A stretch of 64,000 nt of DNA from Paraburkholderia bannensis (GTDB lineage Bacteria; Pseudomonadota; Gammaproteobacteria; Burkholderiales; Burkholderiaceae): the NCBI RefSeq assembly GCF_014200455.1, contig NZ_JACHBW010000023.1, forward strand, positions 36,138-100,137. The letters are read 5' to 3'. Numbering within the stretch: position 1 is the stretch's first letter; every line of letters begins with the position of its first letter. Below, one piece after another: positions 42,205-50,670 of this stretch. The notes below the pieces were generated by a model that made no database searches, was not told where the DNA came from, and worked only from the letters and a program-made list of their open reading frames with translations. A program made the position numbers and the translations under genes.

Positions 42205-44028
42205 TCATCTGTCTGATCGGGCTGCGCCTGATGCGGGGGCGGCCTGCGTGGTTGCGGTTTGCGCATCCGGGACGAGCGTGATCTCCACGCGGCGATTTTT
42301 TGCCCGCCCGGCTTCCGTGGTGTTGTCCGCAAGCGCACGGGTATCGCCATAGCCCTGGATCGCAAACTGCGTGGCCACCAGCCCGGATGCCTCGATGAGC
42401 CAGTTCCGCACGGCTTCGGCGCGTGCCGTTGAGAGCTTCAGATTGCTGACTGGGTCGCCCATGTTGTCGGTATGGCCTGCCACGAGGATCCGCTTGCCCG
42501 GATGCGCCTTGATCATTTCGAGCGCGCTCACCATCACGCGGGTCGAGCCGTCTTTGAGTTGCGCCTTGCCGCTGTCGAAGAGCGACATGCTGTCGAGCGT
42601 CACAATCTGGGGAGGCGGCGGTGGCGGCTGATACGAGGCAATCGCCTCGTTGAGCGGCGGGATGAGCCTGGCGCCGCGATACAGACCGAACGAGAGGGGC
42701 AAGGGCGTGCCGGTGCGTGCGAAACGTTGAAGTTCATTGCGGTCGGCGACCAGCGCCTGCAGCGCGTCGCGCTTCGCCGCGTCGTGACTGGCCGGGATGA
42801 CCAGGTAGCGGCCCAGATCCGCGCCGATGCGTGCAAGCAGCGTCTGGTTGTGCTGAGTCGAGAAGAGGCAGGCGGCGGCCGCCGCACAGGCCACTAACAC
42901 CAGCGCGTGGGCGAGCGCGAGCACACGCGGTGACATCCAGAACCGGCGGGGCATCGCCCGGATCAGTGGCTGCGGGAGGGGCCATGGCATGGGTGAGGCC
43001 GCCGCGGGCACGCGCGACACTTCGGTGTGCCGCTGTACATCGCTTTCCCATGGACGGCCGGGCCCACACGCTGGTCCGCAGTCGATCCAGCCGACGCCAT
43101 ACAGTGCCCAGGGTGCAGCGGGTTGCCGCGCGTCAACGAGTGCGTGAATCACGACGCGCTGCGTCCAGCCCATGATGGATGCCAGGGCGGCGGCGCGCGT
43201 CGCCGGCGCGCTGCTGTCCGTCACGCGGGCGGCTTCATTGTCCGCAGCGCGCATCACGGTCTCGAAATGTCGCGTATCCAGCCCCAGGGTGGCAGACGAC
43301 ACTCCATACCACTGTGGTGTGGGAGCATCCGCCGACGGTACGGCGCTGTGCTCCTGGACAAGCGCCTGCGCGAAACTCCGCAGTCCGCCCGACACCAGGC
43401 GCTGATAGACCGCGACATAGCCGGGAAGGGGGCGTGAGCCCAGCACGCGAGCTGCGTCCGCCGTGGCCTGCCGCACCACGCGCAGCGACTGCGAGAGCGT
43501 GTCCTCGTCCGTATATCGGGCGGGGGAGACCGCCAGCACGATACCGTCGGGCGCCCGCCCATCGCGCCACTGCCTGATCGCCGTCGCAATGCGCGGCAGA
43601 TCCTGGGGGCGGTCCACGCGCAGCCAGATCGCGCCCTGCCCGACATACGCAAAGCGCGCTCCGTTGTGGCGGTCGAACAGTGCGGGCAGATCGTCGCCGG
43701 TGACCAGCACGAGAGGCATACGGGTACGCAGGCGCAGCGGAATGTCGGCAGTCGCCTCACCCAGTGCGGCCAGTACATGCGCGTAATCCCGGCGCGCCAC
43801 CGTGACTAGCCGCGTACGCCAGACCATCAACGCTGATCCGGCGATCAGGATGACCATGGTCAGCGCAGCGGCCAGTCCGATCGGCAATTGGCTCACCAGC
43901 CAGATGACGGCGAGTGCCAGCGCGATGGCAAACACAACCATTGCGCGCAGGGGATACCCCAGCCCATCATGGCCCGTCGCCGGTGTCGTTGTGTTTGCGG
44001 CCGTCAGCATCGACAGATCCGATCTCAT
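42205..44028 (-). CDS. T6SS-associated OmpA-domain membrane protein
   Basis: A 607-residue protein whose ATG overlaps the TssL stop (ATGA). Two transmembrane helices lie near residues 28-65, then a cytoplasmic region of about 300 residues, then a third helix (A-L-A-H-A-L-V-L-V-A-C-A-A-A-A). After a Pro-rich linker the last 120 residues are an OmpA/MotB peptidoglycan-binding domain: G-H-T-D-N, L-S-x-x-R-A-x-A-V, G-Y-G-D and the final N-R-R-V-E-I. It probably anchors the TssL membrane complex to the cell wall. The large middle domain was not assigned to a family. Confidence 0.85.
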   Translation of the reverse strand: MRSDLSMLTAANTTTPATGHDGLGYPLRAMVVFAIALALAVIWLVSQLPIGLAAALTMVILIAGSALMVWRTRLVTVARRDYAHVLAALGEATADIPLRLRTRMPLVLVTGDDLPALFDRHNGARFAYVGQGAIWLRVDRPQDLPRIATAIRQWRDGRAPDGIVLAVSPARYTDEDTLSQSLRVVRQATADAARVLGSRPLPGYVAVYQRLVSGGLRSFAQALVQEHSAVPSADAPTPQWYGVSSATLGLDTRHFETVMRAADNEAARVTDSSAPATRAAALASIMGWTQRVVIHALVDARQPAAPWALYGVGWIDCGPACGPGRPWESDVQRHTEVSRVPAAASPMPWPLPQPLIRAMPRRFWMSPRVLALAHALVLVACAAAAACLFSTQHNQTLLARIGADLGRYLVIPASHDAAKRDALQALVADRNELQRFARTGTPLPLSFGLYRGARLIPPLNEAIASYQPPPPPPQIVTLDSMSLFDSGKAQLKDGSTRVMVSALEMIKAHPGKRILVAGHTDNMGDPVSNLKLSTARAEAVRNWLIEASGLVATQFAIQGYGDTRALADNTTEAGRAKNRRVEITLVPDAQTATTQAAPASGAARSDR

Positions 44029-44768
44029 GGCCGAACGCCTCCAGTCTCGACCTTCGCCGGGATGATCTGCGCGAGCTGCGTATCCAGCATCCTGCTTCCC
44101 ATCGACCAGACGGTCAGTACAACCAGGAACCCGATTGCCACGGAGATCCACGGTGCAAACTGGCGGAGTTTCCCGGCAAGCCGCAACCCGGCCGCATCGG
44201 TCACGAATGGTTCGTCCACGGTGGTGCGAAGCGTCTGTAGTCGCGTATCGAGTGCCGCAATCAGGGCCGCACGTTTGGTCTCTCCCTCGCGGGCATAACG
44301 GCCCATGAATCCCATGCTGAGAATCGCGGCATAACACTCAAGCAGTCCGGCATCCGGCGATTGATCGTGCAGATGCATTTCGATGGCGTCAATGACTCGC
44401 CTGCCCGCATCATGGATGGAGAAGCGTTCGACCTGCATTGGATGCAGCTCCCACGCAGTCCGTGCGTCTTCGGGCAGATTACGCAGCGCCACTTCGTCGA
44501 GCAAGCCGCACTGGGCGAGCAGCGCTTCGTGCCGGACGTCCTCAGGGTAGTTCTCCCGTGCGACTGCATCCGCGAACTGTGCGACGAGCTGTGTGCAGCG
44601 CTCGCGAAACCGTGCGGCATTTTCGACGGTTCCCCCAGCGCTCAAAGAGGTCACAAGCAGCGCGGTATCGTGCAGCAGATCGCGCATGCTGACGTCGTCG
44701 GGGCGTGTCATCCCGGAGACGGGGTTTGTGGGTGGGCGCGTATTGCGGCCCAAGGTCAATGTGATCAT
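44025..44768 (-). CDS. tssL: T6SS membrane protein TssL (DotU), copy 1
   Basis: A 247-residue DotU/IcmH protein from the ATG at 44768; an upstream TTG at 44789 is less likely. The cytoplasmic domain has Y-P-E-D-V-R-H-E-A-L-L-A-Q-C-G-L-L-D-E-V-A-L and W-E-L-H-P-M-Q-V-E-R-F, then A-A-I-L-S-M-G-F-M-G-R-Y, all typical. One transmembrane helix (W-I-S-V-A-I-G-F-L-V-V-L) near residue 215 is followed by a short periplasmic tail. TssL joins TssM and TssJ in the trans-envelope complex. The OmpA domain that is fused to TssL in some systems is here on the next, overlapping gene. Confidence 0.92.
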   Translation of the reverse strand: MITLTLGRNTRPPTNPVSGMTRPDDVSMRDLLHDTALLVTSLSAGGTVENAARFRERCTQLVAQFADAVARENYPEDVRHEALLAQCGLLDEVALRNLPEDARTAWELHPMQVERFSIHDAGRRVIDAIEMHLHDQSPDAGLLECYAAILSMGFMGRYAREGETKRAALIAALDTRLQTLRTTVDEPFVTDAAGLRLAGKLRQFAPWISVAIGFLVVLTVWSMGSRMLDTQLAQIIPAKVETGGVRP

Positions 44769-45330
44769 GCCCGCCAATGTCCGGTGCAAATTCGGGTTAT
44801 TTTTTCTGTTGCGCCGGAGATTCTATATGGCCCTTTTCGACTAGGTGTAGTGAATTATCTGACGTCATATCGGATTGGTCATTAAAAATCCTTTATATCA
44901 AAATAATGATTTAATTTTAATTACGCATTGCGCATTAACCTCGTCGTGTCTGTTGAGGTTAGTCAATAATTTTTCACTGAATGTTAGGGGTTGTGCGTTA
45001 TATGACGCGTTTTTTCGCTTAAGTGAGTTGCTAAGTGTGGTTGTTGAGTTAAAAGAAATATCCGGAAATTGTGCGTTGTAGCAAAGAAATAAATTAGAGA
45101 TAAGGATCGTGTAAATTCAAGATTATATTTTTATCGTTCTCTGCGCGAAGGCTTTGACGGAGTGCCGGTAAACCTGTTTAATAGGGGCCGCCAATAGGGT
45201 CGCATGAATGAAATCCGGTCACTGAGCGCAATCTGGATGAGCATCCGCGGCGGTGCGTATGCGGAATGCTTTTCTGTCGCCGCGTTTCATTTTTTGCGGA
45301 GAGTGTGAACGTTATTTGTAAGGATAACTG
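44769..45330. other. Divergent AT-rich intergenic region between tssL and tssB
   Basis: About 560 bases, much richer in A+T than either flank, separate the two divergently transcribed T6SS blocks and must hold both promoters. One sigma-70-like promoter toward tssB is annotated separately. An imperfect inverted repeat GCATCCGC / GCGGAATGC lies near 45242-45270. No sigma-54 -24/-12 element was recognised, and no convincing gene. Confidence 0.5.
45154..45182 (+). promoter_or_regulatory. Sigma-70-like promoter for tssB
   Basis: TTGACG (45154-45159), a 17-base spacer and TTTAAT (45177-45182) match the -35 and -10 consensus at five of six positions each with ideal spacing. Transcription would start near 45189, leaving a leader of about 140 bases before tssB. 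Confidence 0.5.
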
Positions 45331-45843
45331 ATGGACAGCTTCCAGAGAGAAATTCCTAAAAGTCGTGTCTCAATAACACTCGATCTGCACACGGGCGGAG
45401 CGCAGAAAAAGGTTGAACTGCCGCTCAAGCTGCTGGTTGCGGGCGACTTCAGCGCAGGCCGTGAGCAGGCGCCGCTCGCTGAGCGCAGGAAGGTCAATAT
45501 CGACAAGAACAATTTCGATTCGGTGCTCGCGGACTACGCGCCGGACCTGAAGTTCGCGGCGGAGAACACGCTGGCCGCCGACGGCTCGGAACTGTCGGTG
45601 AACCTTTCGTTCCGATCGATGAAGGACTTCGAGCCGGAACAGGTGGCCCGCCAGATTCCGGAACTCCAGGCGCTGCTCGCGATGCGCAATCTTCTGCGCG
45701 ACCTGAAATCTAACCTGCTCGATAACGCCACGTTCCGTCGCGAGTTCGAGAAGGTCCTGAAAGACAGGCGTCTATCCGACAAGCTGCGCGGCGAACTGGC
45801 GCAACTGGCGACGGCGGCCACGCAGCCTGAAGGCCATGCCTGA
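45331..45843 (+). CDS. tssB: T6SS sheath small subunit TssB
   Basis: A 170-residue TssB/VipA protein. Family marks are the N-terminal P-K-S-R-V-S-I-T-L-D, the strand L-P-L-K-L-L-V-A-G-D-F-S, R-K-V-N-I-D-K-N-N-F-D-S-V-L, and F-R-S-M-K-D-F-E-P-E. The C-terminal helices (R-N-L-L-R-D-L-K-S-N-L) interlock with TssC. Together they form the contractile sheath around the Hcp tube. AAGGATAACTG precedes the ATG. It is 73 bases before tssC copy 1, with which it forms the normal sheath pair. Confidence 0.96.
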   Translation: MDSFQREIPKSRVSITLDLHTGGAQKKVELPLKLLVAGDFSAGREQAPLAERRKVNIDKNNFDSVLADYAPDLKFAAENTLAADGSELSVNLSFRSMKDFEPEQVARQIPELQALLAMRNLLRDLKSNLLDNATFRREFEKVLKDRRLSDKLRGELAQLATAATQPEGHA

Positions 45844-45916
45844 ACGGCGTTGGCCAAAGATGGTTTTCACTGCATTTCGTCACCAGACAGCGTTACAGAA
45901 TCCGACAGGAATCCCG

Positions 45917-47452
45917 ATGAAACAGAATGAATCCCGCCAGGGCAAAGCTGAGACAGTCGTGCTCGACGCCCCCGACAGCGTGTATGCATCGCTGTGCAGC
46001 AAGATCAATTTCAAGCCCGTCGCCCAGGCGCGGCCGATGGAGGCGTTTCGGGACAGCGACACGCTTTCCGAAGCTTCCGCCGATGAGCGCATCGCGCGCG
46101 GCATGGGCGCCTTCCTTGAACTGGTCGCAAAGTCGAGTCAGCCGGTCGAGCGTCTGGACAAGTCACTGCTCGATTTTCATATCGGCCAGCTTGACCGCCA
46201 GATCAGCCGTCAGCTCGACGCGGTGATGCACGCAAAGGCCTTCCAGGCATTGGAAGGCCGTTGGCGCGGCCTCAGGATGCTGGTTTCCAAGACCGACTTC
46301 CGCCGCAATGCGCGCATCGAGGTGCTCGATGTATCGAAGGAATCGCTGCAACGCGATTTTGAGGATACGCCTGAACTCATCCAGAGCGGTCTGTATCGCC
46401 TCACGTACATCGAGGAATACGACACGCCAGGTGGCCAGCCGGTTAGCGCGATGATCAGCGATTTCGAGTTCGAGAATTCGCCGATGGATATCGCCCTGCT
46501 GCGCAACATCTCGAAGGTGGCGGCGGCCGCCCACATGCCGTTCATCGGCTCGGTGGGCGCGGCGTTCTTCGGCAAGCAGTCGATGGAGGAAGTGGCGGCG
46601 ATCCAGGATATCGGCAATTACTTCGACCGCGCCGAGTACATCAAGTGGAAGAGTTTCCGTGACACGGACGATGCGCGCTATGTGGGCCTGACGATGCCGC
46701 GCGTGCTCGGCCGTCTGCCATACGGTAAGGACACGGTGCCGGTACGGGCCTTCAATTATGAAGAAGCGGTGACGGGCCCGGATCACGACAAATACTGCTG
46801 GGTGAACGCTTCGTTCGCGTTTGCGGCCAATATGAGCCGCAGCTTCGTCAATAACGGATGGTGCGTCCAGATCCGGGGGCCGCAGGCGGGCGGCAAGGTC
46901 GAAGATCTGCCAGTCCATCTGTACGACCTCGGCACCGGTACCCAGGCGAAGATCCCGACCGAAGTGCTGATCGCCGAGACGCGCGAGTTCGAATTCGCGA
47001 ACCTGGGCTTCATTCCGCTCTCGTTTTACAAGAACCACGATTTCGCGTGCTTCTTCTCGGCAAGCTCCGCACAGAAGCCCGCCCTCTACGAGACCAAAGA
47101 AGCCACCGCCAACAGCCGTATCAACGCACGCTTGCCGTACATTTTCCTGCTCTCGCGTATCGCGCACTACCTGAAGATGATCCAGCGCGAGAATATCGGC
47201 ACGACAAAGGATCGGCGTCTACTCGAACTTGAACTGAATAACTGGATCAAGGGGCTCGTCACCGAGATGAAGGATCCGGGTGATGAGCTGCAGGCTTCGC
47301 ACCCGCTGCGCGAAGCGAAGGTGACCGTCGAGGACATCGAGGACAACCCGGGCTTCTTCCGCATTAAGCTCTTCATCATTCCGCACTTCCAGGTTGAAGG
47401 CATGGATATCGGCCTGTCGCTGGTGTCGCAGATGCCCAAAGCCAAGAGCTGA
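45917..47452 (+). CDS. tssC: T6SS sheath large subunit TssC, copy 1
   Basis: A 511-residue TssC/VipB protein from the ATG at 45917 with AGGAATCCCG before it. The core is unmistakable: L-D-x-Q-I-S-R-Q-L-D-A-V-M-H, L-E-G-R-W-R-G-L, S-K-V-A-A-A-A-H-M-P-F-I, the conserved A-N-S-R-I-N-A-R-L-P-Y-I-F and M-I-Q-R-E-N-I-G, and the C-terminal V-E-G-M-D-I-G-L-S-L-V-S. Length and N-terminal extension are normal for the family. It follows tssB directly and is the standard sheath partner. Confidence 0.96.
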   Translation: MKQNESRQGKAETVVLDAPDSVYASLCSKINFKPVAQARPMEAFRDSDTLSEASADERIARGMGAFLELVAKSSQPVERLDKSLLDFHIGQLDRQISRQLDAVMHAKAFQALEGRWRGLRMLVSKTDFRRNARIEVLDVSKESLQRDFEDTPELIQSGLYRLTYIEEYDTPGGQPVSAMISDFEFENSPMDIALLRNISKVAAAAHMPFIGSVGAAFFGKQSMEEVAAIQDIGNYFDRAEYIKWKSFRDTDDARYVGLTMPRVLGRLPYGKDTVPVRAFNYEEAVTGPDHDKYCWVNASFAFAANMSRSFVNNGWCVQIRGPQAGGKVEDLPVHLYDLGTGTQAKIPTEVLIAETREFEFANLGFIPLSFYKNHDFACFFSASSAQKPALYETKEATANSRINARLPYIFLLSRIAHYLKMIQRENIGTTKDRRLLELELNNWIKGLVTEMKDPGDELQASHPLREAKVTVEDIEDNPGFFRIKLFIIPHFQVEGMDIGLSLVSQMPKAKS

Positions 47453-47475
47453 CCGAATGTTGTCGATGTGAACGG

Positions 47476-47510
47476 CGCCGGGGCAGGCTAAGGCCCCGGC
47501 GTTATCTTTT
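47476..47510 (+). terminator. Terminator-like hairpin between tssC and tssA
   Basis: A perfect nine-pair GC stem, CGCCGGGGC / GCCCCGGCG, is followed by TTATCTTTTC. It lies in the 90-base gap after tssC. It probably reduces read-through so that sheath genes are expressed more than tssA, or marks the message end. Confidence 0.6.
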
Positions 47511-47542
47511 CTTCTGCCTGTTTGTCTGTTGGGGATTCATTG

Positions 47543-49135
47543 ATGCTTTCCGGCCTGCTTAGAACCCTGTTTCCGTCGCGAGATGTGGAGCAGCTCACCC
47601 GCTCGCGTCTCGACACCTGGGGCAACTGGTTAGAGCCGTTGCCTGGCGATCATGGCGTGGGACGCGACCCAGGTTACGAGGACGCTTTCTTTGTGCTGAA
47701 GGATGAGGCCACCCGGCTTTCGGGCATCGACGACGCACTGATCGTGCAATCATGCGAACAGTTGCTCAAGGAAACCGGCAAAGATCTGCGGCTGGCCGGA
47801 TACTATGCCGGCGCGCGACTGAGGCAGGATGGTGCAGCAGGTTTTGCGGACGGGCTGGAACTGGCTGCTGCGCTCGTCGAACGGTTCGGGGAAGCCGTCT
47901 TGCCCGTGCGCGCCGAGGCCAAGAAGGGTGCGCTGGACATGCTGTCCACGGCGCGCATGGTCGAGTTGCTCGACAGAAGCAGAGAGGCTGCATCGCCGGA
48001 GCGCGAGCGCGCGCTCGCGCGCTCACTGGCTGCGCTCGATGTACTGGTGACGCAGACAGCCACATGGGCAGAGGCCGCGCGTCCGAACCTGCAATCCCTG
48101 ATCTCGCGGTTCGATCGGCGGGATGAACCCACCGGTGAAGCCGACACTGCGCAGGCAACGCCATCCCCCTCAACGGGCGCGAGTACATCCGGCGCGATTG
48201 CTTCGACACGCGATCTGCTGGAACAGACACGCACGATGGCCAAGTGGCTGCGTGACCAGGAACAGGGCTATCTGCCATCGGTGCGGCTTGTGCGCTGCAT
48301 ACGCTGGGATACCCTGCACGAAGTGCCGCCCGCAGACGCCGCCTCGCATACGCGGCTCGCTGGCCCCCGTCCCGAACTGCGCGCGCAGATGAAGCGCCTC
48401 GTGCTGCAGAAGCAGTGGAACGAACTGCTTGAGCGGGTCGAAGGCGCGTTCATGGAGGGCGTCAATCACCTATGGTTCGATCTCCAGTACTTCCAGCATG
48501 TGGCGCTTGACCACGCGGGAGCGCCGTACAACGCGTGGCGCGAGCTGCTGCGTGCGGACTTCGCGCTTTTCCTCGAACGCTTACCCGGCATCGAGCGGCT
48601 GTCGTTCAATGACGGTACGCCGTTCGCGGACGATACGTCGCTGGAGTGGATTGCGCGACACGCGGTCGTGCGAGATATCGAGGCCGGGGAGGCCTTGGCG
48701 CCGTTGCCCGTCTCGGCAGACAGCCAGGAGGGTGGTGCTGGAGATTGGCCCGAGATTGAGGCGCAGGCGCGGGATCTCACAGCACGCGATGGCATCGAGG
48801 CGGCCTTTGCGTGGCTCGAAGGCCTGCCCGGCATGAAGACTGAGCGGCATCGGTTCTTGCAGCGTTTTGTGATGGCGCGTCTCGCACAGAGCGCCGAGCG
48901 TGCCGATACGGCGATGGCGCTGCTGCTGGAACTGGATGCGGCTGCGGTATCGCTACCGCTCGTGCGCTGGGACCCGGCACTGGTGTTCGAGATCAAGCTA
49001 CAGCTATTCAAGGCATTGAAGGCCGCGAGCAACCGCAAGGACGCGGACAAGCCCGGGATCGCGCGGCGGATGGCCGCGCTGCAGGGCGAGATGACGGTGC
49101 TGGACCCAACACGTATGCTTTCGCTGGACCAGTGA
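47543..49135 (+). CDS. tssA: T6SS cap/baseplate-associated protein TssA
   Basis: A 530-residue protein from the ATG at 47543, with GGGGA before it. The N-terminal ImpA domain is visible: N-W-L-E-P-L-P-G-D-H-G-V-G-R-D-P-G-Y-E near residues 30-48 and D-L-R-L-A-G-Y-Y-A near 85. After a Ser/Thr/Ala-rich linker (about residues 195-220) the C-terminal half resembles the VasJ/VasL type (V-R-L-V-R-C-I-R-W-D-T, then L-F-K-A-L-K). TssA primes and coordinates growth of tube and sheath. It ends the tssB-tssC-tssA unit. Confidence 0.92.
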   Translation: MLSGLLRTLFPSRDVEQLTRSRLDTWGNWLEPLPGDHGVGRDPGYEDAFFVLKDEATRLSGIDDALIVQSCEQLLKETGKDLRLAGYYAGARLRQDGAAGFADGLELAAALVERFGEAVLPVRAEAKKGALDMLSTARMVELLDRSREAASPERERALARSLAALDVLVTQTATWAEAARPNLQSLISRFDRRDEPTGEADTAQATPSPSTGASTSGAIASTRDLLEQTRTMAKWLRDQEQGYLPSVRLVRCIRWDTLHEVPPADAASHTRLAGPRPELRAQMKRLVLQKQWNELLERVEGAFMEGVNHLWFDLQYFQHVALDHAGAPYNAWRELLRADFALFLERLPGIERLSFNDGTPFADDTSLEWIARHAVVRDIEAGEALAPLPVSADSQEGGAGDWPEIEAQARDLTARDGIEAAFAWLEGLPGMKTERHRFLQRFVMARLAQSAERADTAMALLLELDAAAVSLPLVRWDPALVFEIKLQLFKALKAASNRKDADKPGIARRMAALQGEMTVLDPTRMLSLDQ

Positions 49136-49232
49136 CGGGGTGCCGATTGGCATCTGCTCCTGTACATGCCTGGCCGGCCGCTGAGCTACTGGATTTCGCC
49201 GGTTACCCATCAGCGGCATTGTCCGACCGTGT

Positions 49233-49511
49233 CTACTCGTCGTAGAACCCGGAACGGGCGATCACGCGGTTCTCCCCTCGCGGACATTGGCAGGCCACGA
49301 TGTCATTGTCTTTCACGGCAGCGGCATTACCCGTCAATCCCCAATTTAGTGCCGACCCCAGCATCGGGCCATTGTGCCCGCAGCGCGCGCACGAGGCGAG
49401 TCCCCGGTCTTTCGCGAGAGCGCCGTTCTCGTCGGAGAAGTTCTCATCACCGTCGAGCACCATGCCTCCGGTGGTCGTCATATTGCCCTTGACTGCCAGC
49501 ATCGTTGCCAT
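49233..49511 (-). CDS. PAAR-domain spike-tip protein, copy 1
   Basis: A 92-residue PAAR-like protein: K-G-N-M-T-T-T-G-G-M-V-L-D-G, a central C-A-R-C-G-H, and a C-terminal D-N-D-I-V-A-C-Q-C-P-x-G-x-N. Cys and His residues fit the metal site at the tip of the cone. It sharpens the VgrG spike. No toxin extension is present. It is the last gene of the minus-strand block tssC2-tssK-tssL2-tssE-PAAR. A PAAR fragment of similar sequence lies at 53.96-54.03 kb. Confidence 0.85.
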   Translation of the reverse strand: MATMLAVKGNMTTTGGMVLDGDENFSDENGALAKDRGLASCARCGHNGPMLGSALNWGLTGNAAAVKDNDIVACQCPRGENRVIARSGFYDE

Positions 49512-49541
49512 GCTATATCTCGCTGATGGGGTGAAAGGAAG

Positions 49542-49973
49542 TCAATACCGGTCGAGTGCGGCTTGCCGCATCTTCAGTCGCGTCCTGCCGTCTGGCGTAA
49601 ATACAGTGTCGAACCGCACGAGCCCTTCATGGCGCAAATGGCAGGCCAGCGTAAAGTTGACCGTCATGCCGGGCTCCGGCGTTGTCACCTCGATCTCGAC
49701 CGCCTTCAGGCGCGGCTCATACTTGAGCAAGGTCGATTCAATGGCGTTGCGCAGTCTGTGCGTCGATGAAGGCAGATGGCGGTAGATTTCCGACAGGTCG
49801 TCGAGCCCGAAGTCCGGGAGGTGGACAAGCGAGCCGCGCCGGCTGTTCAGGATCCGTTCGACGTTGTCCCGTACCGAAAGAAAGGTCTGCTCTTCAACGG
49901 GGAAATCGTTCACGATCGAGCCATCGGCAAAATGCCCCGTGATCCGCTCGAAAAGTCCGGGTCCTGTACGCAT
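49542..49973 (-). CDS. tssE: T6SS baseplate protein TssE
   Basis: A 143-residue gp25-like protein from the ATG at 49973, with GAGGAACGT before it; a longer upstream frame would overlap tssL2. It shows L-F-E-R-I-T-G, the R-x-N-V-E-R-I-L-N-S-R segment, the E-P-R-L-K-A-V-E-I core strand with its EPR motif (K-Y-E-P-R), and the F-D-T-V-F end. TssE is the lysozyme-like-fold wedge of the baseplate. It starts 7 bases after tssL2 and is translated with it. Confidence 0.92.
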   Translation of the reverse strand: MRTGPGLFERITGHFADGSIVNDFPVEEQTFLSVRDNVERILNSRRGSLVHLPDFGLDDLSEIYRHLPSSTHRLRNAIESTLLKYEPRLKAVEIEVTTPEPGMTVNFTLACHLRHEGLVRFDTVFTPDGRTRLKMRQAALDRY

Positions 49974-49980
49974 ACGTTCC

Positions 49981-50670
49981 TCACTGCGCCATGCCGGCGA
50001 TCGACGACAGCAGCCAGCGGTCGATGGCGAACCAGACAAGTCCCGCGGCCACGCACGCCATGAGGACCAAAGCGAGCGGCGACAGGGGACGTCTTCGCCA
50101 ACGCGACGGGTTCACCACAATCGGGGCCGACAGATCTGGCTTGGTTGTGCCGACGCTTGTACCTGTGCCAGCGCCCATGGCCCGTGCAAGACGCTCGTCT
50201 ATCGCGCGGATGAGCCTGGTGCGCGCATCAGCCTCGTTCGCTGCATAGCGCCCCTTGAATCCGAGGCTCAGAATGGCTGCAAAGATGCCCAGCAGGGGCA
50301 GGACGGGCCTGGGCTCCCGCAGGCGCTGGCCGATGCGCCGCAGCAGTTCCTCGCCGGCATCATTGCGGCCAAACATCTTCACCTGAAGGGGTTCGCGTTC
50401 CCAAGCATCGCGCGCTTCTTCGCCTAGTCCGTTGAGTGCTGCCTCGTCGAGCAGGGCGCATTGCGCATACAGCGCATCATCGATCACGTCGCGTGGATGG
50501 CCGCGTCGCCGCAGTTCTTCACGCAGCGCGGCGACCTGCTCATCGCATCGCTTTCGCAGATCGCTGAGCAACGGCGGGTTGACATCGCGCAGTTCCACGA
50601 CGATACGCGCCGTATCGCGCAAGGCAACGGGCAGCAGGTCCTGCACGGGTCGGGTCGCGGCGATCGTCAT
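49981..50670 (-). CDS. tssL: T6SS membrane protein TssL (DotU), copy 2
   Basis: A 229-residue second DotU protein. It has L-Y-A-Q-C-A-L-L-D-E-A-A-L, W-E-R-E-P-L-Q-V-K-M-F and A-A-I-L-S-L-G-F-K-G-R-Y, the same landmarks as copy 1, then one transmembrane helix (L-A-L-V-L-M-A-C-V-A-A-G-L-V-W-F) and a short tail. Sequence identity to copy 1 is limited outside the motifs, so this is an old paralogue, not a recent duplication. Its ATG overlaps the tssK stop by 4 bases, so it is co-translated with tssK and tssE, the usual neighbours of the functional tssL. Confidence 0.92.
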   Translation of the reverse strand: MTIAATRPVQDLLPVALRDTARIVVELRDVNPPLLSDLRKRCDEQVAALREELRRRGHPRDVIDDALYAQCALLDEAALNGLGEEARDAWEREPLQVKMFGRNDAGEELLRRIGQRLREPRPVLPLLGIFAAILSLGFKGRYAANEADARTRLIRAIDERLARAMGAGTGTSVGTTKPDLSAPIVVNPSRWRRRPLSPLALVLMACVAAGLVWFAIDRWLLSSIAGMAQ

